Shown piece after piece: positions 46,396 to 59,115 of a stretch of 64,000 bases of DNA. The notes under the pieces were generated by a model. It was given only the letters and a program-made list of their open reading frames with translations, was not told the origin of the DNA and ran no database searches. The position numbers were made by a program, and so were the translations under genes. Source of the stretch: Pegoplata infirma. Its lineage: Eukaryota; Arthropoda; Insecta; Diptera; Anthomyiidae. The DNA lies in contig OY992540.1 in assembly GCA_963921195.1 (NCBI GenBank), positions 21,898,262-21,962,261 of the forward strand. The letters are read 5' to 3'. Each line of letters begins with the position of its first letter. Position 1 is the stretch's first letter.

Positions 46396-47930
46396 AAATA
46401 GTAAATAATACGCATAAAACAAATTATTATACATTTTTTACAGTGCAGTGAAATTGCATAGTTACTTTCGGAATCTTTAATCTATTTGTAACAATAATGT
46501 TTTTTTTTTTTGCTTTCAAAAGGTGCTACAGTGTAATTTAATTTTTTAAAGATCTTTAAAATTCCCTCCCTACCACGACGAATTTCTTTGATTTAAAAAA
46601 TTGTTAAATCATTAAAAAAAAAAAAATCTGAAGAAATGTAACAGATACAAGTATATAAACGTCAACACTGCAACACATTTACCTTATGTAAGAAAATAAT
46701 ACAATCACAAGGGAACGCGCTTTAAAAAATTCAAAATCAAAACTATAACAAGGACATTTAACAATTTGATGAGGATACAAGATGTTATAAGCCTACTTCG
46801 TTAAAATAAATAGAAACAGATTCAGAAACATTCATATATGAATGAAGAACATAAAGACAAATCATAACAAAAATGCCGCCACTTTATGGTTCATTGACGA
46901 AGCAAATTGCTACTTCCTTATAAGAAGGATACAATTTAAATTGTAACGCATAAAAATAAAAAAGGAGCTGCATTACAAGAAGACGAAGATGAGATGATGA
47001 GGATGATCTAACTAGAAGCAGGGTGAGTGAATAGAAAATGACAATGTTTTGGGTAATGGTGCTGAAATAAGCAGATGAAGACATCATCAATGAAAAACAT
47101 GAAGAAACAAACATTATATGCCGGGATAAAACTGATGATGATGATGACGAACTCGTAACAAACAACAAAAAAACTGATGTAATTCCCTAAGGACACTTGA
47201 GTATTTGCTGAAAAAAAAAAAACACAAATGGAATTTAGTTTATTTTAAAAGAAATATTATTCTTTAAAATTTATGCGGATTTGAAAAACAGGTACTCTCT
47301 ATACTCTTTGATAGATAAAGGATACCTTTACTTCTTTATGCTAAACACGGAAGAGATATTGATGTGTTACTTTGATAACCTAATTGTAACTTGAATAATT
47401 TTTGTGTTCATTTGGACCGTTTTTTTGTCCTTTCTTCTGTTGTTTGTTTTTCCTACTGATGTAATAATATCTAACAAACAGTAGTACGGTATTGTTTTAA
47501 TCTAATGGATCAATCTCCATCATATTATAATTTCCTATGATAATCTTAAACAATGATATGTTTGTTGCAAAAAAAAAAAGTATTATGATAAACATCATTC
47601 GCAACACAAAAAACAAATAAATAAACAATATTTTTTTTTTCTTTACAAAAGAAGTGAGAACTGTAAGAGGATTTTAAAGACATAATCTGTTTTTCTTTAG
47701 AATAACAGCAAAAGATGGAAAAATTATTGTTTGTATATCTTAATAGAATCATCAGAAAACGGAAGAGAAAGATTTTCATTTGTTAGTATGAGGGGGATTT
47801 TGCAGTTTTTTTAAAGTGACATCTTGATACTTTTTTATAAGTCGTAGAGGTTATACACAATTTTGTCATTCCGTTTGTAACACCACAAAATATTGATCAA
47901 GAACCTGACTGATGTTTCCCTACCCAGCAA
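46396..47930. other. non-repetitive AT-rich DNA
   Basis: No gene supported. A GATGATGATGATGA-like patch lies at 47128-47150, and a few short ORFs lack any recognisable motif. Confidence 0.35.
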
Positions 47931-47932
47931 AA

Positions 47933-48640
47933 ATAAATCGAGATTTTTGCGACACAGCATCTTTTAATAGCATACCGAAGCGCATTCAAAGAGCAAACAC
48001 ATGATTTCACTGCATCATTATTGCTCATTAATCAGCGCTGCAAAGAGTGCTTCAATCATAACACTTCACATTTTGAATGACAAAAAATTGAGTTCACCAT
48101 TTCCAATTTAGTTCAGAAAATACAAATTAAATTACAAAAAATGTCCAATCATATTTTAGAATCTCCAATTTTATTTAAAAATGTCCAATTATATTTCAAA
48201 AATTTCCAATATAATTGAAAATTTTTAAAATGTAATTAAAATTTTTTTGGTTATAAATGGCAATATCTGAAATATAAATGGAAGCTTCTGAAATATATTT
48301 TGAAATTTTCGAAATATAATTGGAAATTTTTTAAATTTAATTGGATCTCTTTGGCGATATTTCTTCCAAATGTTTGAAGGGAGTCAACTGATTTTCAGAA
48401 TTAGTCAATTGTATTTAAGATTTTCCAATTGTATTCAGAAATAGTCAATTGTATTTTCGATTTTGTAATTTGTATTTCAGAAATAGTCAAATGTGCTTCA
48501 TCTTTTTTTTTCTGCTTAAATCAGCTCTAAAAAGTTACATGAATTCAATGCATATTTATAGCGATTTTTTCAGCGCTCTAAAGAGATGTGAATTCAGAGC
48601 ATCTTAAGAGCGCTTTTTCGGTGTATCCAATTTGGGAGTA
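47933..48640. mobile_element. CCCAGCAAAAAT-ended element, copy 2
   Basis: It starts CCCAGCAAAAATAAATCGAG and follows copy 1 (25600) through GCGCTGCAAAGAGTGCTT and the AATTGTATTT-type repeats, with a 50-base deletion near 47990. The right end diverges (ATTTGGGAG). Confidence 0.7.
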
Positions 48641-50450
48641 CCTTCCCCATCTCGATAAATATTAATCATTCTAGACTATTGTATTATTATAATATTTATT
48701 TGAATCCACGCCCACAAAAGTGGGCGGATTGAAAAAATCGACATTTTTAATCACCTGTGTCCGAGTCCAATAATTTGAATTTTTTTTTGCATAAAAATGT
48801 TTCTTTTGTTTAACTAACGTGTTTCGAGGTTGGTTTAGTTCTTCAAAGGGGAACTTTTTCCCCCAGGTCCGATTTCGTCAATTTTCGAACTTAGCCAGCA
48901 TGTGACCATCGGACATATTTAAACCAAACCTAATGAGTTTATTTTAGACAGCATCGTGTTATCTCCAGACGGACGGATAGACATTGATGGAACGTCTTTG
49001 AATCGAACACACTTAAAAAATTATATTAGTAAAATCAACTGAAAATGTCAGTAAAAATAACTACTTTGTAAGTTGTTTTGGGGTCAACTACTTTTTCAGT
49101 TAAATCAACTAACAATGTTAGTTATTTTAACTGACAAAAAACAACTGACTTATGTAGTAAAAACTACTTACATTTGTAGTCAAAACAACTAAAATGTAGT
49201 AAAAATAAAATAATCAATAATATTTTTTTTTTCAAAAAATTTGAAGACCAAATTTTTTCAAGGTTTTTTTTAAAAAAAAAAAAAATGTTTTTATTTTTTG
49301 GAAAAAAACTTTGAAAATTTTTCAGAGATAAAAAAAATAAAATTAACTACTTTAAATAACTGTTACTACATCACAGTACTTTTTTGTTAGTTATTCAAAA
49401 AAACTACTTAAAATAACTAACAGAAATATTTGTTTGATATTTTTCATACAAAAACAACTGACTTTGTAGTTGAAAACAACTTACTACTGTAAAATTTACA
49501 AGCAACTAACATGTAGTAACTTACATAATTTTCTGAGTGCATGGATCAATAATATTTATGGGGCATTCCATGTCAAATCGGACACTGTGAATAATTTTTT
49601 TTTTTTTTATTTTCCTAATTTTTCGACGATTTTTAGTACCCTTCGAAAACTTCTTCGTGGTAAATTTTCAGGTTTTTTTGAAGACCCGTTCAGAATTTTC
49701 AAAAACTGGTAGCTTGTTCCTTTACTCAAACTTCTTTTACTCATAACTTCTTGAATAATGGTCCAAATTGCATTTTTTGTTTTTTTACGCACTTAAAAAC
49801 AAAAATCCAAAAAAAATCTTTAGTATGCGATTTTTAAGTGGTAAAATTTAAATATCATTTTTGAATTTTTGATTTTTTTGAAATTTTCTTGTGTAAAACT
49901 TCTATCGATTCTATAATTTTTTTGTCCAATAGGATCGTGTGATTACGATTATTACTATTTTTTAAAATTTTTTAAAAAATGTTATTGTAATTTTCCAATC
50001 TTAAAATCATTTCTACTTCTGCAATGGTGCGTCATAGAGGGGTCATTTCCAAGACCCCCATTTATTTTTACGTCTAAACATTTCTTCGGAACAAACTAAT
50101 ACCCTATCTCCAATTTCTAAGGGGGCTCCCACACAAAATTACATTTTTTAAAATTTGCTCTAACTGCCCTAAGAGTGCCCTTAGAGCAATCAAATGTATG
50201 AGCGATCCACAATATTTTTTTAATCCAAAGATTTTCTCTGAACACACCTACCCCTTATCTTTAACTACTTAGGCGGTCCCCATACATTTTTTTTATTTTT
50301 TGTAAATTTATTTTATTTAATCAGCTTCTACCGGTCCAGTGGCGCTTCCGAGAGGGGTTATTAGTGAGACCGACCCCCATTAATTTTTACCATCCAACAT
50401 TTTTTAAAACATACTTACGCCCTATCTTCACTCCCTAAGTAGGCTAGTTG
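48640..50450. repeat. dispersed-repeat composite with a MITE
   Basis: 48640-49007 is a minus-strand fragment of the 24701-type element (GTGGGCGGAT, CAGACGGACGGATAGAC). 49557-50400 is a plus-strand copy of the 3180-type repeat. They are separated by the MITE at 49010-49539. Confidence 0.55.
49010..49539. mobile_element. CACTTAAAA-ended MITE
   Basis: CACTTAAAAAATTATATTAG (left) and ACATAATTTTCTGAGTG (right), flanked by CA duplicates (49008-49009, 49540-49541); joining the flanks restores the host repeat (GAACATGGATC). The interior repeats AACTACTTTGTAAGTTGTTT-type words. Confidence 0.78.
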
Positions 50451-50469
50451 GAGGAAATAAAAATGTAAT

Positions 50470-51280
50470 TTTTTCTTTGTGAAATATCTGAGAATTTTCT
50501 TTAGGAAAAATATAAGAATTTTTCAATAGAAAAAATTTAAGAATTTTTCCATAAAAAACATTTTTATGGAAACATTTTTTTTTAAAAAAATGTCTCAGAA
50601 TCTAGGACTTTTCCTAATGGAAAAATTTTTTTCTATAGCAAAATGTTTCAGAACCTGAGAATGTTTTTATAAGAAAAATGTCTCAGGAAATATTTCAGAA
50701 TCTTAGACTGTTAAGAAATTTCTGCAATAATGTTAAAAATATTATGGTAGAAAATTCCTTTAATCTCAGGTAGATATCTACAGAAAAGTGTTTCAGAATA
50801 GATCGATCTCTACAAAAATTTGTTTTGGTGTAGGAAGAACGTTTCGGAAACTCACACATTTTCTGTAAAAAAAATATCTCAGAGTCCGAAGAAAAATTTT
50901 TAGACTGTTCGAATTTTTCAATAAAAAACTCGGAACCTAAAAAGTTTTCTATGCGAATTATTCTAAATATAAAAATTTTTCGCTGTGAAAAATGGCTTAT
51001 TATCTGAGAAATTTTCTACATGAAAGTGTATCGGAATCGGAGACTTTTACTATAGCAGGAATTTCACAAATGCTAAAAGCTTTTCCATGGGCAAAATACC
51101 ACAAAGCCCCTAAATTTTTAACTGGGAAATTTTTACAGAATCTTAAAATTTGTCTTTAGGCAAATGTCGCAGAAACTTTCTGGATGAAACATGTTTCTGA
51201 TATCTGATATTTTTGCTCTTGGAAAATTATTGTAGAATCTGAGACTTTTACTATCTGAAAAATGTTTTAGAACCCAACAT
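50470..51280. repeat. 35-bp minisatellite, block 2
   Basis: Diverged units of TGTTTCAGAACCTGAGAATG and TTTTCTATAGGAAAAAT type. Weaker than block 1 but same motif and near-same period. Confidence 0.7.
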
Positions 51281-51478
51281 TTTTAACATGATAATGTTTT
51301 TAGGCTGGTCTCTAATTTTAAAAAAGTTGCAGGACGCCACCTCAGATTGACTTTATAAACTAACGATTAACAAAAAAAAGAATTACTGTTTTATTTTCTT
51401 AACACCAAAAATTTTAGGAACTTGGGTTTGTAACTTAGATAATAATTCACCTCGTGGTGAATTAAAAAAATATTCACC

Positions 51479-52255
51479 ACTCTGTGGTACAGGGTATAAT
51501 GAGTTTGTGCTGATGTTTGTAACTACTTGAAATATTGGCCCTAGACCTACCTTCAAGAATACCGATCGACTCAGAATTACTTTTTGAGTCGATTTAGCGA
51601 TCTCCGTCCGTCCGTCTGTCCATCTATCGGTTTAAGCATGATACAGGTCGCAATTTTCAATCAATTGACTTTAAATTTGAAACTTACGCATCTTTTGGCC
51701 CAAGGATGAAGCCAATTGAAATTGAATGTTAACCCCTAGCCCCCATACAAACGCCCACTTTGGATTCGGCTTAAACGACTCTAATAACCGTATTATAGGT
51801 ATCGCTTTGAAATTTAGAAGGTATATAAATTTTGTATGCACGAATCACCATTCCAAATTTCAAAGATATCGGGTCAGTCCATACAAACCACCCTCCCGAT
51901 ATTTACATAATTCCCTCAAAATTCATAAAAATGAAAATATTTGATAACAATTTTATTTTTATGTGTTAAACGTGAACTTTAGTAACCTAATCAAATCGCA
52001 ATATAATTGGACCATTTTTGAGCTTAGTCCCCCATAAAAAATTTCGACCGATATTCAGTTAAATCGGTCTATTGACAAAAAAAAATAAGTCAATTCCACT
52101 AAAATTTGATCTGTGTGTGTTTTCTATACTTAATAAAGATATAACAAAAGAGAGATCCAATCGGTCCATGTTTGGACTTGGGACCCATTTTCCGGAAAAC
52201 ACTGGTGTAGGGTATTATATGGCCGGTCTTGACCGACTATAACATTCTTACTTGT
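51479..52255 (-). mobile_element. TATACCCTACACC-type element
   Basis: Near-complete copy: ACTCTGTGGTACAGGGTATA, GATCTCCGTCCGTCCGTCTG, and the end CCGGTCTTGACCGACTATAA with TTCTTACTTG. It matches 33207-33980 in orientation and 39471-40165 inverted. Confidence 0.7.
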
Positions 52256-52590
52256 TTTTTCTTCAATATTTTTTTTTCGTCATTATTTTTTTTCATCAAT
52301 TTTTTTTTATCAATATTTTTTTTCATCTATATTTTTTTTTTTCATTATATTATTTTTTTTATCAATATTTTTTTTCATCAATTTTTTTTATCAATATTTT
52401 CATCAATATGTTTTTTTTTTCATCAATTTTTTTTTTCTTCAATATTTTTTTTCATCCATATTTTTTTTTTTCAAATTTTTTGCATCAATATTTTTTTTCC
52501 TCAATATTTTTTTTCTTCAATATTTTTTTTTATCAATATTTTTTTTTCATAAACTTTTTTTATCAATATTTTTTTTCATCAATATTTTTT
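52256..52590. repeat. CATCAATATTTTTTT minisatellite, part 1
   Basis: Imperfect T-rich units of 15-18 bp, same as 53763-54240. Phe/Ile-only reading frames through it are not protein genes. Confidence 0.8.
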
Positions 52591-53762
52591 TATATCCTCC
52601 ACTCTAGTGATAGAGGGTACATATAAGTTTGTCATTCCGTTTGTAACACATCGAAATATTGGTCTTGGACCCCATAAAGTATATATATGATCCTTGATCG
52701 ATTTTAAGTCGATCTAGCGATGTCCGTCCGTCCGTCCGTCCGTCTGTCTGTCTGTCTGTCTGTCTGTCCGCTGAAAACACGCTAACTTTTGAAAGACTTC
52801 ACGGAGGCTCCTGAAGTTTGACATATATGTTGAGCATTTACCGGGTCAGGTTGGTATTGCAATCCAGCGAAATCGGTCAAGTGGTTCAAAAGTTATGAAC
52901 AAAAGAGTAAATTTCGGCAAGGGTATTTTACGAATTTACGAGATTAAAACCACTCTAACTTTCGAAAGACAATTCTGAGGGTGCTGAAGCTTAGCATATA
53001 TATTTTTCGTTCCCCAAGCCTGTTTCGTTTTGAGTTTCAGCAAAATCGGTCCAGTGGTTCAAAAGTTATAAGCAAAGCCCTGAATTTCAGATTGGTTTCA
53101 CCTTAAACTGTTGAAAACTCGTTAAACAAGTTTTAACAGCATGGTGAAATACCAGTTTTCTTAAAACTTGTTGTTGTTAGTTTTCTTGCCGTGGCGTGCA
53201 GTTTAGTTGTTAGACAAGTAAATATTTGTTATTGTGTTGTTATTGTTTTTGTAACTGAATGTAACGGTGTATAGTAAGTATTTTGGAAAAAAAATCAAAA
53301 AAAGTGGGACTTATACATATGATTGAATGTTAGGTTGTTTTTGATTTTTAAGGAAGAGGTTGGTAAAATAAAAACAGGGAAAATGTGAAATAGTTTATTT
53401 TTTGCATTACATATATGTAGGTATAAAACAACAAAAATATTTTACAAAGTAATCTTGTTACTCAAAGAAATTGTACACTGCAAAAAATTTTTACACTCAA
53501 AAAAAATGTTACACTCAAAAAAAATGTACACATAGTTTTTTTTAATGAAATGTCACACTCAAAAAATGTTGACAGTCAAAAAAATGTTACACTCAAAAAA
53601 ATTTGATTAGTAAAAAAAAATTTTACTCAAATTAATATATTTCTAATAAAAAATTTTGAATGCAATTTTTTGATTTTTTTCTTTAGAAAATTACTATCAG
53701 ATAACATTGTGGAGGGTATTCATAGAATCGACCAAGTCGAATTTAATTTTTCTACTTGTTTT
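52590..53762 (+). mobile_element. mini-me/DINE-1-like element, long (GTCY)n
   Basis: It starts TATATCCTCCACTCTAGTGA, has TTCCGTTTGTAACACATCG, the longest GTCC/GTCT tract of the window (52724-52770) and CACGCTAACTTTTGAAAGAC. The far end has CACTCAAAAAAAATG-type repeats and GTGGAGGGTATTCATAGAAT, AAGTCGAATTTAA and CTACTTG. Confidence 0.72.
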
Positions 53763-54240
53763 TCATTATATTATCTTTTTCGTCAATATTTTTTTAATCA
53801 ATATTTTTTTTTCATCAATTGTTTTATTAATATTTTCATCAATATGTTTTTTTTTTCATCTATATTTTTTTTTTCATTATATTATTTTTTTCGTCAATAT
53901 TTTTTCATCAATATTTTTTTTTTCATCAATATTTTTTTTTTTAATCAATATTTTTTTTCGTCAATTTTTTTTTTCATAAATTTTTTTTTTTTTAATCAAT
54001 ATTTTTTTGATCAATATTTTTTCTTCAACAAAATTTTTTTTATCAATATTTTTTTTTTCATCAATATATTTTTTTAGCAACATGGTTTTCCATAAATATT
54101 TTTTATTAATATTTTTTATTTTATAATTTTTTTTTCATTAATATTTTTTCACCAATATATATTTTTTTTATCAAAATTTGTTTTCATCAATATTTTTTTT
54201 CATCAATATTTTTTTTCCATACATTTTTTTCATCAAAAAA
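53763..54240. repeat. CATCAATATTTTTTT minisatellite, part 2
   Basis: Continues the array of 52256-52590 after the intervening mini-me-like element. Confidence 0.8.
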
Positions 54241-54520
54241 TTTTTTTATCGACTAACACTGACAAACAGATTGATGGATATCACTAGAATGTCTTTGAAA
54301 CCGTTACGGATCAATAATTTATAAACATAATGGGGTCCTCGACCGATATTTCAATGCGTTTTCCATGGAATGACAAATTAATATAGCGTTTTTTTCCAGA
54401 AAAATTCTGTTTTGGAAAGATCACCTATTTATACAGCAAAACATTGTCATGATTCAATGGTCTGGGCAAGAGTAAACACTTCGCAGACATTTTTTATATA
54501 GTAAAATCTTGAAAATCGTT

Positions 54521-55494
54521 AAGTTCCGAACAAACTAAAAAAAAAATTTTGTTTTTTTTTGCTTAAAATATTGGTTTATATTCGGACATTATAAATTTTG
54601 TTATTTTGATGAGTTACACACGGAATGACAAAATTAGTATGCATATAAAAAATAATCTTTAACAAATTATATCTTTTCATCTTTATAAAATCATAAATTT
54701 CATTGAGATATATTAGGCTCATAAAATATTTTTTTTAATTTTTTTGGCGCATTATTTTAATGATGTTTATGTCAAGTGTAGTATGAATGTATTTTATATG
54801 GATGTTTAACATCCAAACAGTTTATCATACGCGTCATTTATACAACGTTTTAATGTTCTTGTAATAATAATGACTTTGCCAAAGTGTGGGCCACACTCTT
54901 TGTTTTTCCAGCGTTGGTATTATTGGTTAGATAAAGGCGCCGTTATTACAATATTTTTCATATGCAAATTGCTGATATACTTACATAGAGACAAACATCA
55001 AAGTAACCGTAGTTTTCATAACTTTTTCAAAAATACGACTATTAAAAAAAATATATATATTTTGTAAATTTAAAGACATTAATCTTAAAAATATTGCAGA
55101 ATAAAAAGATAGATTGTAAACAAATTCCAAGGGGAAAATAAACAAAAAAAAATTAATAGCCAGACACTTGTTAGAGATGAAAAAAAACGTATTAAAAGAA
55201 AATTGTTTATATGAGAAAAATTCATTTTTTGAGAAAATAGATATTCAAAATCTTACAAATTTTAAAACTACAAATACAAATACAAATTAAAACTACAAAT
55301 ACAAAAAAACGACTTTGTTCAATTCTTATAAATATATTTATTATATATTATTATAGGTTGGATGGGCGTCCGCCGATTCGCCAAAATTATAACAATAATA
55401 AAAATTATTTATTTATTCGACATTTTAATTCTGCAATGAAAAAGAGTTTGTTTGTCTATTCTGAAACACTTTTCTATAGAGCTCTATCTACCTG
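54521..55494. other. AT-rich non-coding DNA
   Basis: No gene supported; a short stretch at 55370-55480 contains an ACAAATACAAATACAAAT patch just before it (55268-55305). Confidence 0.35.
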
Positions 55495-55765
55495 AAATTG
55501 ATTCATCAAATTTTTTTTTTTCATCACAATTTTTTGTTTCGTCAAACTTTTTTTTTTACCAAAAACTTTTTTTCAAATTTTTTTTTCATGAATTTTTTTT
55601 CATCAATAATTTTTTTTCATCAAATTTTTTTTTCATAAATTTTTTTTCTTCATCAGAAACTTTGTTTTCATCAAAAAAAATAAATTTTTTTTACCAATTT
55701 TTTTTTTTTTAACAAAACTTTTTTTTATAAAAATTTTGAGTTTCATCAAAAAATTTTTATTTAAA
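55495..55765. repeat. diverged TTTTTTCATCA minisatellite
   Basis: T-rich units with TTTTTTTCATCAA and TTTTTTTCATAAA, the same theme as 53763-54240 but less regular. Confidence 0.65.
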
Positions 55766-56004
55766 TTTTTTTCTTATTTTGTTTCACAAAAACTACTTTA
55801 TTTTTACACAAATCGAGTTTATAGTTTACAATTGAAATTGGGTTTCTATTAAAAAAGACCGGTACATTGAAAACGTAATAATGGCGTGTTCTCTCCTCAA
55901 ACGATGAGTTTAAAAGATATTAATACGAATTTTTGGCACAATATAAAAATGATATAACAAATAATTTTGCGTCATAGCGTTTTTTGAGTTATGACGTTAT
56001 ATAA

Positions 56005-56225
56005 GTAAGTTATATGATTTTGGCAACCATAATTTAAGAGCGTCATATTATGATTGAAAATTTGATTATAACTTGTTTGTAGCATCTATAACATTTTTGC
56101 AACAACCATTTTATGATCCCAAATATTTGAAAATTATAATTTAGGACCATAATATGATTGCAAAAAAAAATTTATGATTGCTATAAACATATTATGATAC
56201 AATTTTCAATCATAACATGACGAAA
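56005..56225. mobile_element. second copy of the CATAATATGACG palindromic MITE
   Basis: TTTGGCAACCATAATTTAAG, GCGTCATATTATGATTG and the inverted CAATCATAACATGACG match 38830-39000. The CACTC ends are not kept. Confidence 0.65.
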
Positions 56226-56639
56226 TTTACAGCTTTTGTGGTTTAGACTGATCTTGCTTTCCACAGAGAGATGGACGGATAGGTAGAGTGTTTTAGAAAT
56301 GGATCAATAGTATACAGTGGCGGGTACAGCTTTTGGGTTTGGGGGGGGAAAAATTTTTTTACTTCGAAAAAAAAAATCATAAATTCACCTTTGTAGACGA
56401 GCAAAAAAAAAAAGATACGTTTTTTTTACAAAAAAAAAGGTGATGGGAAAGCTATAAAATCATAAAATTTATTAGTTTTTGCCGAAGGAGGTTTGTTTTT
56501 CATGATCATATTTCGTTAGATCAAGTTTTTTAAATTCGTTTTAAAAGAAAATTGTATATTTTTCGTATACATAAGAAGGAAATTTTTTAATAGAAAACAT
56601 CAGATGTTGAGACATTTTTTGTGAAAAAAATACTTTTTA

Positions 56640-57545
56640 TAGGGAAAATGTCTCATAATATAACATTTTCTTTACGAAACATGTCTCAGAATCTGAGACT
56701 ATTTTCGTATAGAAAAATTTTCAGATTTTTAAAAGAAATTTAAGAGAAAATTATATATTTTTCGTATTCATAAGAAGAGTCTAAATCTGAGAATTTTTTA
56801 ATAGAAGAAATTCTTCCTATATAGAAAATATATCAGAATATAAGACTTCTCTTTATGAAAAATATCTCAGAATCTGAGACTTTTTACGTATAGAAAAATT
56901 TTCGGATTCTAAGAATTTTTTTCCACAGAAAAATTCTCAGATTTTGAGGTATTTTACTATAGAAAAAGTCGCATATTTTAAAGCTTTATTGAAACATTTT
57001 TCCTATAGAGAGGTCTCTGAATATTAGATTTGTTTCGTACTGAAAAAATTTTAGATTCTGAGACCTTTTTCTATAGAAAAAGTCTTAGATTCTTCGACCT
57101 TTTTCAATAGAAAAAGTCTCAGATTCTAAGACCTTTTTACTAAAGAAAAAGTTTCAAATTCTGAGATCTAATTCCTAAAGAAAAATGCTCAGATTCTCAG
57201 ACCTTTTTCCCAAAGAAAAAGTCTCAGATTATGAGAGCTTTTTCTTATATAGAAAAAGTTTAAAATTCTGGCACTTTTTCTCTAAAGAAGAAGTTTCAAA
57301 TTTTGAGACCTTTTTCTGATTCTGATATCTTTTCCGATTCTAAGACACTTTTCCTATAGAAAAAGTCGGAGATTCTGTGACTCTTTCCTAAAGAAAAAGT
57401 CCCAGATTCGGAAATGTTTCCTATAGAAAACGTCTCAGACTTTAACCCCTTTTTCCTATAGGAAGGTCATAGATTCTGAGACCTGTTTCCCATAGAAAAA
57501 GTCTGAGATACTGAGACATTTTTCTGAGATTCTGAGACCTTTTTT
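56640..57545. repeat. 35-bp minisatellite, block 3
   Basis: About 25 units of AGAAAAAGTCTCAGATTCTG and AGACCTTTTTCCTAT type with period near 35. The palindromic TCTCAGATTCTGAGA core is well kept in the second half. Confidence 0.82.
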
Positions 57546-58015
57546 TTATCTATTAATTTATTAATACATTTTCATTACAATATTTGCTTTCTTAGGAAAA
57601 GTTTATTCTTTAGAAAAAAAATTTAAATAGTTTTACATATATTTGTAAGTTCGACTATCAACATTTTTAAGATTTTAAGATATTTTCCTATTGCTATGTG
57701 GAAGACAAACATTTTTTATATTGACCAAATAAGATCCTGTAACATTTTTTTATACAAAAAAATCATAAAAATCTAAGTAATTTGTTTATGCCAAAATTCA
57801 TAATAAGATTGACAGATATTTTTTGTCAAGTACACCCAAATCTACAGCAAAACATTATCATGATTTATTGTTTTGGGCTAGAGTACAAAATTCGCAGGCA
57901 GTTTTTTCTTTCAAATTCGGTTTGATGGTGTAGTTCCTATTCCCGCCTCCGTGTATCCGCGCTTGTGTTAACTCTACTTTTTTTATTATGATATTCTCCC
58001 ATTAAATACTCATTA
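57546..58015. other. non-coding DNA
   Basis: 57840-57905 resembles 54435-54500 (CAGCAAAACATTATCATGAT), a fragment of the element described at 51280. Nothing else recognised. Confidence 0.35.
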
Positions 58016-58020
58016 GGGCG

Positions 58021-59013
58021 CACAGTGGCCGAAATGGCCAATCTAGCGGCGCTTAATTCGGAAATGTAAAATAATAACGACTAATGCTTATTTGCGATTA
58101 TAAAATTTAAAAAGAATTAATTTTTAAACAATATTTATTTATTTTTATGTATATTAGGAAATTTATACAAACCACCCTCCCAGGGTGGTTTGTATGAGGC
58201 CTAGAAATTAAAATGGTCCGATTCCATTAAAATTTAGAGCGATTGTTTATGAATATAAAAAACATTTATTGGTCGAATTTCAAGAGGATATCTTGAAAAC
58301 TATTATTAGGGGTATTTAAGTAAAACTTGAAGGGGACATTTACATGGGGGCTATGGGTTAACATGGATTGATTTTGTCAAAATTTAATAGGTTTTGTTCT
58401 TGCGATAAAAGAAACTTAAATTTCAAATTTCAGCCAAATCGATTGAAAATTGTGGTCTGTATCGCGTTTATACTGTTTATTTGGACAGCAGATGGACCCT
58501 AAAAAACAGAGCAACTTGCGCGAACTAGCACGCCATACTGAAACGTCAGAACAAAAATAACCCAAAATAATAAACAAAACAGGAATTGGACCGAATACGA
58601 TCGAATTTCAAAAGTTGCAGTCCATGAAACTATAGTTAATATCACAAATGTAAACTCCTATAATGAACTAATAATAAACTAGATACACACAGGCCACAAA
58701 CATTTATTTTTTAGTTAAAACATACCTTTTACTTTCAATTAAAACTTTTTGGCTCAAAATGTGTAAACAATTGACTTAAAAGTATCAAGAAAAACTCACT
58801 GAGTAATTAGGCCCCAAATTCCTTTAATACACTTGCTGCAGAAAATGTATATTTGATAGCTTACAGCTGTGCGAATACTAAGAGAAAAACAAAAGTGAAA
58901 ACGTTAATTTTCTCTGTAAAGTATAGGTAATCGATACAGTGCAGAACATTTATCAGTTTTAGTTTTTTAATTTTGACTAAAACGCCGCTAGATCAGTGAT
59001 TTCGGCCACAGTG
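58021..59013. mobile_element. Transib-like non-autonomous element
   Basis: Left end CACAGTGGCCGAAAT and ATCTAGCGGCG; right end CGCCGCTAGAT and ATTTCGGCCACAGTG: 31-bp imperfect inverted repeats beginning with the CACWGTG heptamer. Perfect 5-bp GC-rich duplications GGGCG lie at 58016-58020 and 59014-59018. Both fit Transib elements, relatives of the RAG recombinase. It carries an internal fragment of a TATACCCTACACC-type element (58150-58480) and no transposase. Confidence 0.68.
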
Positions 59014-59018
59014 GGGCG

Positions 59019-59115
59019 TCCCGTCAAATCCAAGCTTTCGAATTTCTTGTTGTAATATCTGCCGAACGATGACCACGGAAGAGCTGATTGTGGAAAAAAA
59101 TTCAGTCGGCAACCA
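59019..59115 (+). repeat. 90-bp flanking repeat, left copy
   Basis: CTTTCGAATTTCTTGTTGTA through TTCAGTCGGCAACCA. It matches 62311-62400 with about eight changes, and an inverted relative lies at 63557-63690. It lies directly before the Penelope-like element. Confidence 0.8.

Larger units (their letters stand above)
51280..54520 (-). mobile_element. element with internal minisatellite, copy 2, interrupted twice
   Basis: Inverted relative to 45171-45950: ATTAGAGACC-side (51280-51475), then minisatellite, then the GTTAGTCGAT/CATTCCATGG side (54240-54520). A TATACCCTACACC-type element (51479-52255) splits off its outer part, and a mini-me-like element (52590-53762) divides the minisatellite into two. 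Confidence 0.65.

Noticed and set aside
46884..47196. Ser-rich minus-strand frames
   Set aside because: They arise from GAT/GAAGAT-rich simple sequence; no conserved domain or start context.
52229..54077. Phe/Ile-rich open frames of 90-135 codons
   Set aside because: They run through the CATCAATATTTTTTT minisatellite and exist only because the unit lacks stops in some frames.
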